DNA of 64,000 nt from Isoetes taiwanensis (Eukaryota; Streptophyta; Lycopodiopsida; Isoetales; Isoetaceae), in NCBI GenBank assembly GCA_021234155.1, contig JAJEKV010000084.1:4613093-4677092 (forward strand), in the 5' to 3' direction. The notes beneath the pieces are model-generated. The model made no database searches. It was not told the origin of the DNA and was given only the letters and a program-made list of their open reading frames with translations. Positions 22,988 to 35,433 of the stretch are shown in pieces. The translations under genes were made by a program, and so were the position numbers. The first letter of the stretch is position 1; each line of letters opens with the position of its first letter.

Positions 22988-24890
22988 CTAATCTACGGGT
23001 TCAGAATCAGACTCGGTATGTTCGTCATCTGAGTAGACGTCGCCTGTGGGTCTCCGAGATCCTGAGCCGCCCTTGCCGCCCTTTGCCCTTGCGGCTTGCA
23101 TCGTCTTGCATCGGACACGTGTTCGTTCATGTCGCGGTAATGACCGCCTATAAAAAAAAGAAATAACACAATGTTAATAAGACATTCTCGTTGTTCCTAG
23201 TCCTAGAATTACATAAATCCCACGTACTCCGGCATTAACACGTGGGCGTTCCCCACGATGGTACAATTGATCGTACAGATAAGCAGAGCCCCTTGTGGTG
23301 GCTGTCTGGACTTCATCATTCGCTGGGGGCCTCCCGTATAAATTTTCCTGGACCAATGCAACTAGTATTATCTAATGTTGTTTGAACTTGTCATTACAAT
23401 TAACACTATAATTGAGAGTTATAGAACTTACGAATGTATAGCGAAATCCTTTTTTACCGCCGGAGCCCAAGCGAGACGGAGTGCGTTTGCTTTTAGTTGC
23501 GTTCTCCGTGCGTTGTGCATGTTTATTCTTAGGGTCCTGCGCTCGTGCCATGCAAGGAACACAACAAGACAAGTTAAAACTCTAATTTCAAATGAAATGA
23601 ATGGATAAAAACAGTAACAAATACCTTTAGATCCTCCTTAGAGAGATTATACGGCTTTGGGATGTTGGCCCAATCGCCTCCTGCTTTTTTGGCATCCTTT
23701 CTCAACTGCTCAATGACCCTTTGCCTTCAAGATAATAATTCAATATGTTAAGTAAGACAAAAAAGAAAAATAAGAATAATTTTCACTTCCTCTGATAAAC
23801 TTTCCTGCTTTAGAGAGGAGCTTCTTCATGTTGAACCTCTTGTCTTTTATTATCTCCGGGAACTGCTCTGTCATTTTCTCCTGCAGGCTCTTTACCTCCC
23901 GCGGATCAAAAGCGCCAGGCCACTCTCCTTGACCGTTAGGAGGAAATAAGTTGGAGATCGTGTTCGTCACGGTGTCCTTGAAGAAATCATAAAAAGCGCC
24001 TCCCTGGCCAGCCTGGGAAGGAAGACCATCACTGGGGCATAAAATGGTAAGTATGTCATATAAGGCGCATATGTCTACCGTATACATATATACTTACTTG
24101 TCGAACGTAATCGTGGATCGATCATCTTCTTCATGGACACGAGGTCGTCCAGGTTCAATATTCTCCACGTCGATAGCGACTTCTTCTGATCGACGTTGTT
24201 GTTGGCTTCTTGTGGAACCAGACAAATCCGATGATCCACGTCGTCCAGTTTGGGAACCTCCCGACCCTTCCGACGATCTGTAAAAATAAGTAAAACAATG
24301 AGAATAAGCATCCTTAACGTACTGTAAAGCAAAGACGCCTATTGGACATTTACCTATGGAGGTCTTGCTCCAAACTCTTTCTACCTCGAGACTCCCTCCG
24401 CGAATCTACACACTGTCTACCACCTTCGACGATATTAATACCTATACCACGTGTTCGCCTGGAATCGAAGCTATGTCTATGGGGAATGTTTTGGACAGGT
24501 GGCAATCCCGAGACAAGATCTCTAGGCAAGTTCTCCTGTTGGACAACTGCAGCGTTGATGACCATGTTGACCCATCCGCCGAGGGGCGGGAGAATCAGAT
24601 CTATAGAAATCATATTAATATCACGCAAAGAATCATATATTAAAAAAATAGAATACAAAAAAAACGTGTCCTAATAAGCAAACCTATGGTTGGCGAAGGT
24701 TGGCTATCTGAGCCACTGCCCAAAGTTACCCTCCTTCGGTTATCTCTAACATCTTCTCGATTGTATTCTGTGTATTCTGTGTATTCTGATCAACGTCCTC
24801 TGAAACTTGAGAAGAGCCGGGTTTAGAGATTCCTCTTCCACCGCTTCCTCTGCCCCGTCCGCCTCGACCTCGATTCGCTTTAGAAGACAT
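22988..24890 (-). CDS. CACTA TNPA-like (Transposase_24-like) gene, multi-exon
   Basis: Exons inferred on the minus strand run from an ATG at 24890 (MSSKANRGRGGRGRGSGG) with a donor at 24729. Further exons are about 24606-24351, 24285-24100, 24030-23780, 23720-23627, 23550-23425, 23360-23180 and a final block ending in an acidic tail (DVYSDDEHTESDSEPVD) and stop at 22988-22990. Donors such as GACAA|GTAAGT are clear. The layout is a Gly/Arg-rich N-terminus, a Ser/Arg-rich linker, then a block with NIPKPYNLSKEDLKD, SGGKKGFRYTF and GRPPANDEV. It resembles the plant Ptta/En-Spm transposase domain, where Asn/Lys-rich and GSKSF-like motifs precede a PP-x-E stretch. The family call rests on pattern and context, because I could not compare sequences. 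Exon borders in the middle are approximate. Confidence 0.45.
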
Positions 24891-25724
24891 CTCTGGAGTC
24901 GCCTAGTAACAGAGTCAGAAGGTCGCTCGGATACGCGCTCGAGCTGCTCGAAGAAATAGCTTTTTCTACCTGTACGAGAAATAGAGAAATTTGAATTTCA
25001 AGAAAACACAAAATGCAGTTTCGAAATATTCTTGACACATACAAATAATAATGACGAAGACCCGTCCATGAGACTTCTTTCATTAAGTTTTTAAAAACCA
25101 ATCTACCCAAAAAGTATCCCGCCAAATTTATCCCGCCTAAACGTAGTTAACCTAATCTTTCTTCTAATTCGAATTTTCCCGACCGCCAGAGTTTCCATAG
25201 CGCCTTCAGCTTCTCAAATCAGCTTCAGAGACTCAAATCAGCTTCTCAAGAATGGCTACAGAATTCTGGTACTCATCTCATTCCAATAGCTTGAACATTA
25301 ATTTCCAATAGTAGGTGTCTGAATAGCAATTTTCTGCAGTGTCGAAGATGAATGTTTCATGTTAACTACAAATCAGAAAAGGAAAGTAGGATTATGCAAG
25401 ATCGACTCCATCGATCCGATCAGAACTGCCATGGAATTCCGCCGGGGGATAAGTATGTCCGAAAGTCACGGTGATTAACTCACAGTGCTATGGATGAAGC
25501 TTTACCTCAGACACACCCGGTGGGGATACGGTTGGAGAAAGTGTTGGAACATTTGTTGCATGGCCAAGAAACCGCTTAAAAAAGGTATGTAACATGTATT
25601 ACATTGTAGAAATATAGAAGTAGACAAAATTTGTTGTATTCATTGGAAAAAGATTACAATTGTATATAATCTGGATAAACTGGATAAACCAGACAAAATC
25701 CCAGACTACTGTTTCAAGCCCAGT

Positions 25725-26356
25725 CTACTGAGTAGCTGGGCTATCGATACTCCCATTTCCATTGCAGGGCATAGTGAATTCTTCTGGTAAAACCCCAGCA
25801 AAAACACCAGGCTCTAGCTCCACCACCCCCGCCTGCTCCACCTCCACCTCCTCGCCCCCCTCCCGCCTTTTGCTCTGTTGAACCTCCAATGCATCGTATA
25901 GCGCCTGCGGTAGTGGTTCCATTGGTTGAGCCATCTCCATTGCATCGTATACCGCCTGTGGTAGTGGTTCGTGTTGGGGCATCCGGGCATAGAGGCTAAC
26001 CACTAAGAAACGCAGCTCCTCATTTTGAATCTCGAGCTGACGGATGCGAGATTCACTCTCGATCAATGCATGTACTGCATTCTCGAAGTGATTAGATAAG
26101 AGGGCCAGCCTCCGTGCGATTGCAAGGGCCCCAGAGCCCGAGATCTATCATTGCCCTCAAGCTCTTTGCCATCATCATTACTTGATCCAAGTACTCCGGG
26201 GTTGCAAGACCGGTGCTCAGTAGAAACCGGTGCTCGGCCCGGTTCAACCGGACCGAGATTGGAGCCAAACCGAGCTGGGTTGTGATTGCTGGCCCAAATG
26301 TAATTCCAATCCATCTTCGCCACCAACCGGGTGATTAATGTAACCGCATCTATCAA
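25725..26356 (-). CDS. Unrecognised coiled-coil ORFs with a LPQA-YDA repeat
   Basis: Two overlapping frames share 26063-26066. The downstream one reads IESESRIRQLEIQNEELRFL (coiled coil), then an internally repeated PLPQAVYDAMEM / PLPQALYDALEV and an acidic segment. In the upstream direction its frame continues (LALLSNHFENAVHAL), which suggests the true exon starts at an AG acceptor near 26145, not at the internal Met. The other frame starts MDWNYIWASNHNPARFGSN. Probably one gene with an intron or a frameshift; function unknown. It lies 0.8 kb upstream of the TNPA-like gene on the same strand and may belong to the same element. Confidence 0.35.
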
Positions 26357-26504
26357 TAGAAAGTGAGCGAGTATCGGTATTCACCTGGCGTGTTATATTT
26401 CTTTATTTATAAACTTAGAAACTAAGAGACACGCCCGGGTTTAGCGTAAAAGTTGAAAGTAGGGATACAATTGTTTGCACGCCGGTAAACCGCTATATAG
26501 GAAA

Positions 26505-26672
26505 AACTATACTTTCGGCGTGCATTCGGCCAGGAGGGAGAAAAAAAAAAGACGGATAGATAGAATAGATAAAGGCCGGCGGTAAATAATTGCCCGGCCT
26601 TTATCTATTTACTTATCTATCTCAGATGTGTTTTTTTTTTCCCTCCTCGAAATGCACGCCGAGCGCAGTATT
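26505..26672. mobile_element. Foldback MITE-like hairpin
   Basis: The two halves are imperfect reverse complements over roughly 80 bases each: TCGGCGTGCATT, a GGAGGG plus poly-A run, and ATAGATAAAGGCCGG on the left; their complements in order on the right. The loop is about 10 nt. This is the structure of a short foldback transposon. A small-RNA hairpin is an alternative. The flanks (26360-27290) hold no gene that I recognise. Confidence 0.6.
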
Positions 26673-27293
26673 CATGTTGAAGGCTAAGTTACCATAAAAC
26701 ACGCTTTAGCGTGTTTCAAATATTATCTTTCAGATTTTTCTAATGCTTTCTACTACACTTATTCATAATAGAAACTTGCATGCAATAGCATGATTAATTC
26801 AGAAGAGAAACTCAAGAATTTACTGAAACAAAGAAGCGGATGAAGTTTATAAAAACTATTCTGGTTTTCATAAACATCATCCGCTTCCTCGCCTCGAGCA
26901 AATGCAAAAGCTTGTCTTCTTGGATTAAACCTCGCCATTGAGATGCAACTTAAAACTAAATGAAAACTAACCTTGAGTTCCGAGGGCTGGAAGGATTCAA
27001 GAACGGAGGACTATGCTTGTGGTTTTAATTCGAGGCTTTTCGATTCGCGGACCTTAGTCCTCTGCTTTTGGTTTTAATTCTGAGTCTCCCGATTTCCCTC
27101 GCTACGGATGCTTTCTGGAACAAAAGGCGGAGTCTTTTAGTAAGTTAGAATTGCGAAACCAAACATCTAACATTGATGAATATAAATCTGCTCACCAAGA
27201 TTTCGGACGGGCGGATCCAAACACAAAAGCAACCCAACCGAAATCGTATGAAGGAAGGAAGAAAATGTAGGAACTTTGAGAGCGTAAAATGGA

Positions 27294-27301
27294 TTTATAT
27301 A
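27294..27301 (-). promoter_or_regulatory. TATA box (promoter copy 1)
   Basis: CTATATAAATCC on the minus strand. It is followed downstream by ACGCTCTCAAAG and preceded by a CAATTATTCACGCTAA segment. The same arrangement occurs at 28495, so the two are paralogous promoters. No clear coding exon follows this copy. Confidence 0.45.
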
Positions 27302-28049
27302 GGCACAATTAGAAAAAGTTAGCGTGAATAATTGATTGCTTGAATTAACACGCTTTGGCGTCACGGCCTTCCCCGACATGACATGTATATGGTATATATG
27401 GAGAATATTGCATTTCATGCAATAAATTCTCACATGATTTTTATTCCATTTATTGCATTCGAAAAAATAGAATTTAGAAATTTTATATAGGCTACATTAA
27501 AAATGATTTTAAAGGCAAAATTATGAAGGCTAAAAATGACTTGTAAGGTTGGGGAATTGTTTTAGGTCGATATAGGAAATTTTCCTATGGTTACTTGGAC
27601 TAATCGTAGATTTCTCATGTGGTTGATTTATAGTGTTCCTAGACTTTGTTGAGACAAAATTTGCAGATACAAAAATTTAGAGATAACAGCTTGGAGACAA
27701 AATAATTGGAGAAAACAGTTGGATTTAATTCAAATAATTTTATGTACGTAAAAGTCGTCAAGAACACTTTGTTTGAAGAAAATTTTATGACGAAAACTGT
27801 TTGATTTCATTCATAAGAGGAGAATGTCTGGATGCCCAAGGCTTTTCACAAAATTACAGGAAAAAAATGCCCGTAGGCGTGTCCAAAGCTTCGTAAAGCA
27901 ACCAAAAAAAAAAAAAAAAAAAAAGGGGCCTTGGGATCTCAGATCATTGATCTTCCACGTGCGCAACAAAGAAGGAAGAAAGGTGTTAGAAAAGAAAGAA
28001 AGGTGAAAAAAAAAAAAAAAATCAGACATGCAAACCTGGCTCATCTCTC

Positions 28050-28442
28050 CGCCCATTCTAAAAACTGGTCAATTCTCGGCCTTCCTCCTCATCCTCTTCC
28101 TCCCCCTCCTCCTCCTCTTCCTCCTCCTCCTCTTCTTCGAGATTTCATTCTCTGTTTGAGGTCAAGCCAACCCCAGGCGAGGCGGTTTCATGCTCTTGGG
28201 AGGACATCTCCTCCTCTTCCTCCAACTCCTCCTCTTCCTCCTCTTCCTCCTCTTCGAATCGGAGGAATCGGGAGGAGCTCAACTCCTCCTCTTCCATGTC
28301 AAAATCAAGATCATCCTCCAATCGGAATCGAGGAGAATTGGGCAAGAAAATCTATGGGGGGAAGAGGGGGTTCTTCAACCCGACGCCTCTTTGACGAGAC
28401 CTCGGGTTCTTCATGAAGTTCGAAATTTGAGGTCAACTTCAT
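28050..28442 (-). CDS. Possible small acidic nuclear protein, frameshifted
   Basis: An ATG at 28442 lies about 55 bp downstream of a TATA box. The frame starts MKLTSNFELHEEPEVSSKRR and continues for about 44 residues to a stop. A second frame then picks up LEDDLDFDMEEEELSSSRF and long poly-Glu runs down to about 28050. The basic KRRR patch followed by acid-rich repeats would suit a nuclear protein, but I recognise no family. The poly-Glu part is low complexity, so the ORF could be fortuitous. Confidence 0.25.
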
Positions 28443-28494
28443 GGCGGGCAGAAAAAAAAATTGGGACAGAATGGTCTTGAGAGCGTGAACCGGA

Positions 28495-28502
28495 TTTATA
28501 TA
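28495..28502 (-). promoter_or_regulatory. TATA box (promoter copy 2)
   Basis: CTATATAAATCC on the minus strand with CACGCTCTCAAG downstream. It is nearly identical to the copy at 27294 and about 55 bp upstream of the ATG at 28442. Confidence 0.5.
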
Positions 28503-28910
28503 GGGTTAATTAGAAATTAGCGTGAATAATTTATTGCCTCAAATAACACGCCAGGCGTACGAAATTCCCGCCAGCTATATTATCTAGGGTATATTATTAT
28601 GGATAATAAATTCTCACGTCTATTAGTTATATGTCTTTTCGTAATCATATATCCAAATTTTCGATAATTAAAATTTGGATATATTTATATAAATGTCATT
28701 TCCTTGTTGTTGCCATGAAAATTCTTGTTTTAAATGATTTCGTTTACGCCCATTGTTATTATTATATTAAACCTATTTCCAAGGAATTTCTTGCTTTTAA
28801 AAAAATTTGATTTACCTCTACATATTCCATAAATGTACGTACTTTTTTTATCTTATGGTGTAATAATTTTTTCTTACTCATTGACTAAAAAGGGTGCAAT
28901 TTGCCTAGGT

Positions 28911-31790
28911 CAATGGTGCCCCTCCAACTCAAGATGGTGAAAAGAGCAATATCAATGAAAAACCAACTCCTAGCAAGAATGTTGAAGAAAAACAATTAGT
29001 CCTCTATAGTAGGGTGCAATGGAGGAACAAGAAGGTGAGAATCATGCACAAGTGCAACAAGGAAATAGTAGGCCAAGGAGTCATTGTGCTAGCAGATCCT
29101 GGTCAAGCTGTTAATGATGAAAGGCTAGGGGAAGACAATATTGGTATTGCAATTTCGATGTTGGAAGACAACCGAAAGGTAAAGGTTTGGGTGACAAGGA
29201 ATGTTTTGGTTGTGTCAAGCAATTGGAGGTTCCTTGCATCATGGCATGGCCTATAAGTAGTGTTCAATTTGTGGAGGATTATATTTTTCCAGAGCCTGAG
29301 GTTGTTGGGGACAATGATTGTCTTGATATTGATCCATTGGCAGTTGGAACTCTAAACCCTAGGCAAAAGGGGAGAAGTATCGGTTGCATTATTATCCTAG
29401 CAAAAGAGCCAAGTTGATTAGTGACACCAAACGTGAGACAATGGTGAAGGTTAGGGGCTCAGTTGTTGTTGGAGTGATTGTATGCAATTCTTCACAATAG
29501 AACAATTGGTGGAAGCAAGAGCCACTTTTCAAGAGTACACCGTTGATGAGAAGAGGACCTACATGTACACAATCTTGAGCATGCACTTCAAGATGAAAGA
29601 AACCCAAACAGAAAAAGATACCCTTTGCTAGGCAAATGGATATGTGCAAAAGCATGGCGAGTATCCATGCAATTCCAACTTCTTCATGGCATAATTGGCA
29701 AAAAAAAAGCGGTGAGGGGAAACGGATTGCTTTACATGGAAATAATGGTTTGTTGAGACCAATAGCTAGGACCCCGGCTGCCAGGGAGATATTTGAAAAA
29801 TATATTGATTTCAATGCAGAGTCTATGCCACACAAAAAGCGTAAGGGATGAAAAGGGAAGAGCAAATTGTTGAGAAAAGGTTGCCATCACATTGTACTCA
29901 AAAGAGTATTTTTGAAAGAAGTGAATTCCCTACTTGAGAATTGGGAATTCTTCCAATATCCCAACCTAGCTTTAGTAGGTTATGGAAGAAGCATTTCAAT
30001 CATGTCACCATAGCAACTTCAAACAACTTTGCAAAGTGCAATTTATGTGCTAAGTTGAAGGAGACTCTTGATAAGACTGTGCAACCTAGTCAAAGGGCTA
30101 GGATAAGGGGAGCATATGAAGGACCATATGGTGACCAACTATCATGTAGATCATGTTATTGGATGTGGAGGACTTTATCTTGCATTGGAACCCAATAACT
30201 ATTTATGTATTATACATGACAAGATGGACCAGCAAAGACTTGTCTTCCACAATTCAAGTACATACCAAAGTCATGTGGAAGATCATACCCTTCTGACGGA
30301 TCTCAATGATCTGGGGCAATCTTGCATGGGCGTAATCAAACCTACTATGGCCATTTTAGTTTGGGTTGTGGAGTGATGGTCCAGATTTTCATATTGGGAG
30401 TATTATGAGGTGTTTGAGAAACTAGGAAAATGGATACAATGGTCACCTCCGTGACCTTCTGACTAGCCGAGACACTACATAGAGCATTGTTAGATGGAAA
30501 CCCTAACAATATTGAAAAGTTCAATAAGGCAAGGTTTAGGAAGCATGGGTCTAATGAACATGTTGGAGCTTCAACTTCATCGTGCTAAACCTCAAGATCT
30601 ACCCAAAAGGTTTCTCTTGCAACTTGATAATTGTCTTGGCCAAAATAAGAACAGTGGATGTTTTCTTTCCTATCCTACTTAACAAAATGTGGGGGATATT
30701 TGAAAGAGTTAATTTAGGGTTTCTTATGCCCTGCATACCCATGAGGATGTGGATGCATTATTTGGCAAATATAGTTGTATCTTGAAGCAAAGAAACAAGG
30801 ACCAACTTTCCTAGGCTAATGGAAATCTTGCATGAATGCACTACTCCAAACCCTATAGCTTCTCTCATAGAAGAAGTGCCCGATTGGAAGAGCTTTGTGG
30901 ATGGTTATACATTGGATCTTGAAGGTCATTCCGTGCCTCTGCAGTTCACTTTTTGGGTGAGAGATGGGATTCCAATCTTCCAATGGAAGATGAGACCTTC
31001 AGAGGATGAGTGGAGAGGAGGGAGGAAATATGGCGTAGAGATGAGAATGGCAAGCCTATGATACCTCTAGGTCAACCAAAAGCTTTAAAACCTACTGAAG
31101 AAGTGAAGCAATTGGGATTGACTAAGGAAGGAATCCAAGACTATATAAAGCATTGGCAAACCAATCCAGATGACACCAACCGTGCCTTGGTGGCTTACTG
31201 GAAGAAGGTGATTAACCTGTTGGGGGAGATAGACACATCCTCGGATGAATTGAAAGAAGGGTGGTTGCCTAAGACTAGGTGGAAGACCTTAGCAGTCTTT
31301 GAGGATTTTGATGACATTGTAAGTAGCATTCAACAATATGCTCCTCCTCCTTCTTACAAACACTATGTTGGTCCTAAGAACAATAGGCCAAAGTTTCTAG
31401 GCATGGATGCTTATGAACCTTCCAATCGACTTGGAATGCCACCAATTTGTGGTAGTAAAGCCATCAGATTTAGATACATATCGGTGTGGTTGGGGTTCAC
31501 TATCTCCGATATTTGCAAAGAAGAAGGTAATATTAACTTCAACCATGTGCGGGTGGAATGGTGGTGTCCGTCATCAGTTGACCAACGTGTCGGATAAAGA
31601 AAGGTACTCAGATTGTTGGACAAAGAGATGGAGGAGAAATCCGAGTGATCCTGATCTTTGGCTAGACTATGAAAGTGTTTTGTACTCATGGACTCCAAAC
31701 ACTATTCCAGCTAGAAATGCGAGAATTACAATACCTCAGGATGTCAGGAAGAAGGCTATGATATCATTGGGGGTGCTTGAAGAAAGTTGA
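28911..31790 (+). pseudogene. Decayed DUF7869-like gene (element A)
   Basis: Blocks in several frames share order with the better preserved gene at 56.7-59.9 kb. A leading block is VQWRNKKVRIMHKCNKEIVG. Next comes SFSRLWKKHFNHVTIATSNN with FAKCNLCAKLKE (zinc-binding-like CxxC). Then CIIHDKMDQQ, LLQLDNCLGQNKNSG near 30618, and HTHEDVDALFGKY in a shifted frame near 30737. The C-terminal block at 31010-31597 is rich in Trp and charged residues. The HTH(E/D)(D/Q)(V/I)D motif and the preceding Asp motifs are typical of DUF7869 proteins, which I suspect are RNase H-fold transposases. At least five frame changes and several stops make it inactive. It is a different subfamily from the copy at 57 kb. 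Confidence 0.55.
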
Positions 31791-31827
31791 ATAACTATGT
31801 AAATTTTTGTTATCACGTTTTTATGAT

Positions 31828-31992
31828 ATGGTGCTATATTGTGAAATATTGACTATTTTGTAAATAACATGATATTACGTTTTCATAATTTTGAGGTGAA
31901 ATGTGTGAATTTGAATATGCTACTAAAAACATGCAATATGAAATTTGTCCCAAAATTAAGACATAAACCCAATTTAATTGAATGATGGTTTC
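31828..31992. repeat. 165-bp repeat shared with 60261-60424
   Basis: Nearly identical to 60261-60424 in the same orientation. It covers the 3' UTR and the last codons (KPSFN, stop) of the minus-strand gene starting at 33283. Both copies lie just downstream of a DUF7869-like gene. Confidence 0.85.
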
Positions 31993-33283
31993 TTCAGGAA
32001 ATCAATATTCCTGATAGACTTTTCAGCAATTTCGGCAAGTTTACTATTGCCATGTAGAGCCTTGAGACTGACCTGAGGGGAAGTGGCAAAGGTATTGGCC
32101 ATCTCAAACATCACCCTTCTGACCTCCAGATATGATATGTAAGCTAGGACAGCAGGTTTCATAGTTTTGTTCAGAATTTTGGTCATGGTGACCATCTTCA
32201 TCATGGGGGTAGCTCCAGGGTAAACTGCCTCCATGTTGTTCAGTAAAAACCAGATTCTCTGATCAAACCAAATTATGCCACTAGGACATTCAGACTTACC
32301 ATTCTTTTTTCGTTTGTCACATTTGCACTTAAAATAAGGGCAGTGTGTTCTCCAGACCCTCTTGAGATAAAATTCACCCCTTTCTTCCCCAGGATAGGCC
32401 ATGTGACCTTTTTGGCTAACATATAACCCTGTATTCTTGTTGCAGTCCTGTTCAAAGAAAGTAATATCAAAGTTAACATCCAGTTTTTCCATCATGAAGT
32501 ACTTTTCCAACTTGGCAGCCTTGAATTTTGCAGTCATAATCTCTTCATCTGTTATTCCCAAAGTGCTTTCCATGTGTCAAGATCTATTGGGGCAAGGGCC
32601 CCAAAGTTTTGACTTTTCCAAATACCATAAAAGTATCCAGCAGAAAGGCTTTCAACAACTGGTTCAGTAATAATGGGAAAGCAAGCAGAATTAGCTAAGG
32701 TAAGATAGGGGATTTTATCCTCTGAACCATCAGCAGATTTGAAGATATAGGATTCCTCTTTTGTATTGGCATTGCCGGTACCAAGGCTAAGAAAATCTTC
32801 TTGTGATAAGTCACTGTCAGAAAAGAGGCAGTTAGGCAGATCAGTAGGCTCAATTGAATCCTCCATCTCGAAAGTGAGGGGTGAGATTTCATTGGTCTTT
32901 TCCAAAGCAGTGAGTCCAACCATAAAAGCTTTTCCAGCTTTATCTTCAGCACATGTTCTATTAAAGAGAACAGTGGGCATTTCATTGTAAATTGAGATCA
33001 AAAGATCTTTACATTTGGTGTATTCAAAATTTACCTTCTTCATGAAATTAAAGGCTTTAAACCATCCATTGAACCCTAGACAAGTCACTGGTGACCATTT
33101 CTTTTCCATAAGATGCGTCTCCCTGAAAATGATATACTCGTGAATGCTCTGGGATTTGATGCAGGCCAGAATGGTTTGCACAGCTATACTTGGATTATCA
33201 ATCCCACATTCATTGTAGTGAAAAGGTAATAATTCCTTAATCCACTGTTTGCTGGTATCTTCTTCATTGGATACCCTGTTTTC
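31974..33283 (-). pseudogene. Unrecognised protein, large 3' exon, one frameshift
   Basis: The exon starts after a TTTATAG acceptor at 33284 and reads ENRVSNEEDTSKQWIKELLP through DLDTWKALWE. A one-base shift near 32560-32575 then separates it from a second frame, ITDEEIMTAKFKAAKLEKYF, which runs to the stop at 31974. The C-terminal half has a Cys cluster (CPYFKCKCDKRKKNGKSECP) that could bind zinc. I do not know the family. The shift may be a real mutation or a consensus error in GGGAATAACAG. Its 3' end recurs at 60.3 kb, so it is multicopy and probably transposon-borne. It is convergent with element A. Confidence 0.5.
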
Positions 33284-33727
33284 CTATAAAGTTCAGAAAC
33301 AGAAAGATTAGAATAGTGAGAATATACACCACAAGGTATACCAAATCAAAGTCCCCAGTTAAACCAAGGCACTGAAAGCAAGTAAAAAACCTTTGTCAAG
33401 ACAAGTCCTGACCCTAAGACCAAAAGCCCTTTTGAGAATTTGGCCTTCAATTAGCAGCCTTAGATTATACTGGTGTACATACATCTAAGCAATGATTTGG
33501 TACCATATATTAAAAAGAAAATAACATCAATACATTTTCATACTTTAAAATACAGCATATGGAAATAAATTACCCAATGGGTAGAAGTCATTTGTTACTA
33601 AAACAATTTACAACTAATTTTTTCAGAAATAGAGTAGAAAAGTAGAGCTTCCACAGATCCTTGAAGAAATACTTCATACGTGAGACGCTCCATAATATTG
33701 AAACAGAAATATCAGTGAAAAGAGCAA

Positions 33728-33850
33728 AAGATCCTGTTACCTGCAGTAAACCAACCAGAAATTAGCCTAATGGGTAATCATGGCAGCACTAGCAGGTGTC
33801 ATGGGATCTTTTGAGTTATCCCCTTCACTCTGCCTGATACACAGTAATTT
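33728..33850 (-). other. Conserved exon-like cassette (GTGAAGGG ... TTAGGCTAA ... CTGCAG|GTAAC)
   Basis: A segment between an AG acceptor and a CTGCAG|GTAAC donor on the minus strand. Diverged copies lie at about 36708-36808, 42340-42440 and 44918-45013. One frame reads SEGDNSKDPMTPASAAMITH and then a stop, so if it is transcribed it may be a terminal or poison exon. Confidence 0.35.
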
Positions 33851-33867
33851 AAAGCAGAAAAAGAGAA

Positions 33868-34385
33868 GTTAAGATTAAGTTTAACTAGGCTGCACACGCA
33901 TATAAATTACTGTGGTAAATCATGGCAGCACTAAGACTAAGTGATTGCAATCAATTGCAAAGCAATATACCACCATATGCTTTGTTTAAGCCTTCATCTC
34001 CTCATCTTAAGCTTTAAAAATACCATTCAGAGACAGACCAGTCTTAAAAGAGCAAAGAATACTGCAATACATACTAAAACACTAGTAGTAATGCATATAA
34101 TGATCTATGCAATAATGCCATGATCTGAAGCCAGCATAATACATGTAATGTTTTGGCAGGATACAAACTAACGTTAAGTTTCAGTGGGATGAACATATAG
34201 ATCTGAGAAACCTAGGCTGCATGTGCATAGAGACAACAGTGTTAAACCATGGCAGCACTAAGACATAGAGTTTGAAACTAAAGTTAAGCATCAGCAGGGT
34301 TAACATTCAGATCTGAAAAACTTAGGTTGCATGTGAATAGAAACTACATTGTTAAATCATGGTAGCACTAAGACATAGAGATTGA
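33868..34385. repeat. Diverged tandem repeat, units of about 105-110 bp
   Basis: Three units share ATCATGGCAGCACTAAGACA, GGCTGCATGTG and CAGATCTGA words. They lie in what would be the large intron between the 5' and 3' exons of the minus-strand gene. The rest of that intron (34390-34930) is AT-rich, with isolated pieces of the same unit. Confidence 0.6.
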
Positions 34386-34935
34386 AGTCCTTTAAGCAGC
34401 AAACTTCCACCAAATGCCATGTTGACGTAATTATCTCCTCTTCTTAGAGAATACATAGATGGACCAGTCTAGCCAATCTTAAAGTATAAAAAAACTAGAA
34501 CAGCATATACTACTATATGGATGATGTGGGGAAAGATACAATGATTTGGGATCCACATAATTTAAGTCTAGTTTATGTAGGATTTAAGCATAAGATAAAA
34601 ATCAGCAGGATTAAATACACAGATCTGTAAACCTTTTTAAAGTCAAGTAGAACTAGTAAAGAAAGGGTAAGATAAGGCTATTAAATTATATTCAGGTTAT
34701 CCATGGAAATGCTATAACTAGAACTTTATCATTAGCATTTTATGCAGATATCATGTAAAAGAAGTTAAGAAGATCTGAAAGAACAAACGTATTAAGAGTT
34801 GATACCCAGCAACCTATTCTAGGCTAAAATGATAGAAAGGAGATAGAATAACATTCACTAGGCAATATAAAGCAGATCAAACATCAGAGAGAGTTATATA
34901 AGCCTAGGCTTTAACCAAATTACAAGATCTCAAAC

Positions 34936-35433
34936 CTGAGATTGTTGAATGTGTTCAGATGCCTCCAGATTAGCTGAGAAGTTGTAGGTGTCCATGATGG
35001 GAGTGCTGTTTGAGGCCTGATTTCCCATATTGGTCTTGCAGCCAGTAATCTCCACCTCAATGTCTGGCAGATTGGTATTGCTCATGACGTTGCCTCCAGT
35101 CTCCTTATTGCCCTCAGGAACTCCAGGATTATTCAGATCTTTATTGGCAAGGCAGACTGGTGCATGAAAATCATAGAGCTTCTTACGTTTGGCATTCAGC
35201 TTCTTTTCCTCTTCAATCTTCTTTTTCGTAGAAGCATTCAGATCCCCTTTCCTTCTTCCCATTGCAGTGGGAAATTGGACCAGCCCTGTTCCGCAATCTG
35301 CATGCACCGGATTGTAAATTACAACCCTATATATAGGCTTTACCTTAGTTCTGTTCTTAGGACCGGCCTCTTTGTAAATGTATTCTAGCCATACGCTCGT
35401 TCCATCCAACCAGATACCAACAGATTCATGCAT
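34936..35433 (-). CDS. Unrecognised protein, 5' exon
   Basis: An ATG at 35433 opens a 166-codon frame (MHESVGIWLDGTSVWLEYIY) ending at a CTCAG|GTTTGAG donor at 34935. The middle is Lys-rich (STKKKIEEEKKLNAKRKKLY), with a possible nuclear localisation signal, and the rest is Asn/Ser-rich. It is the likely first exon of the gene whose 3' exon lies at 31974-33283, with intervening exons not resolved. Function unknown. The 300 bp upstream hold no obvious TATA box. Confidence 0.5.
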
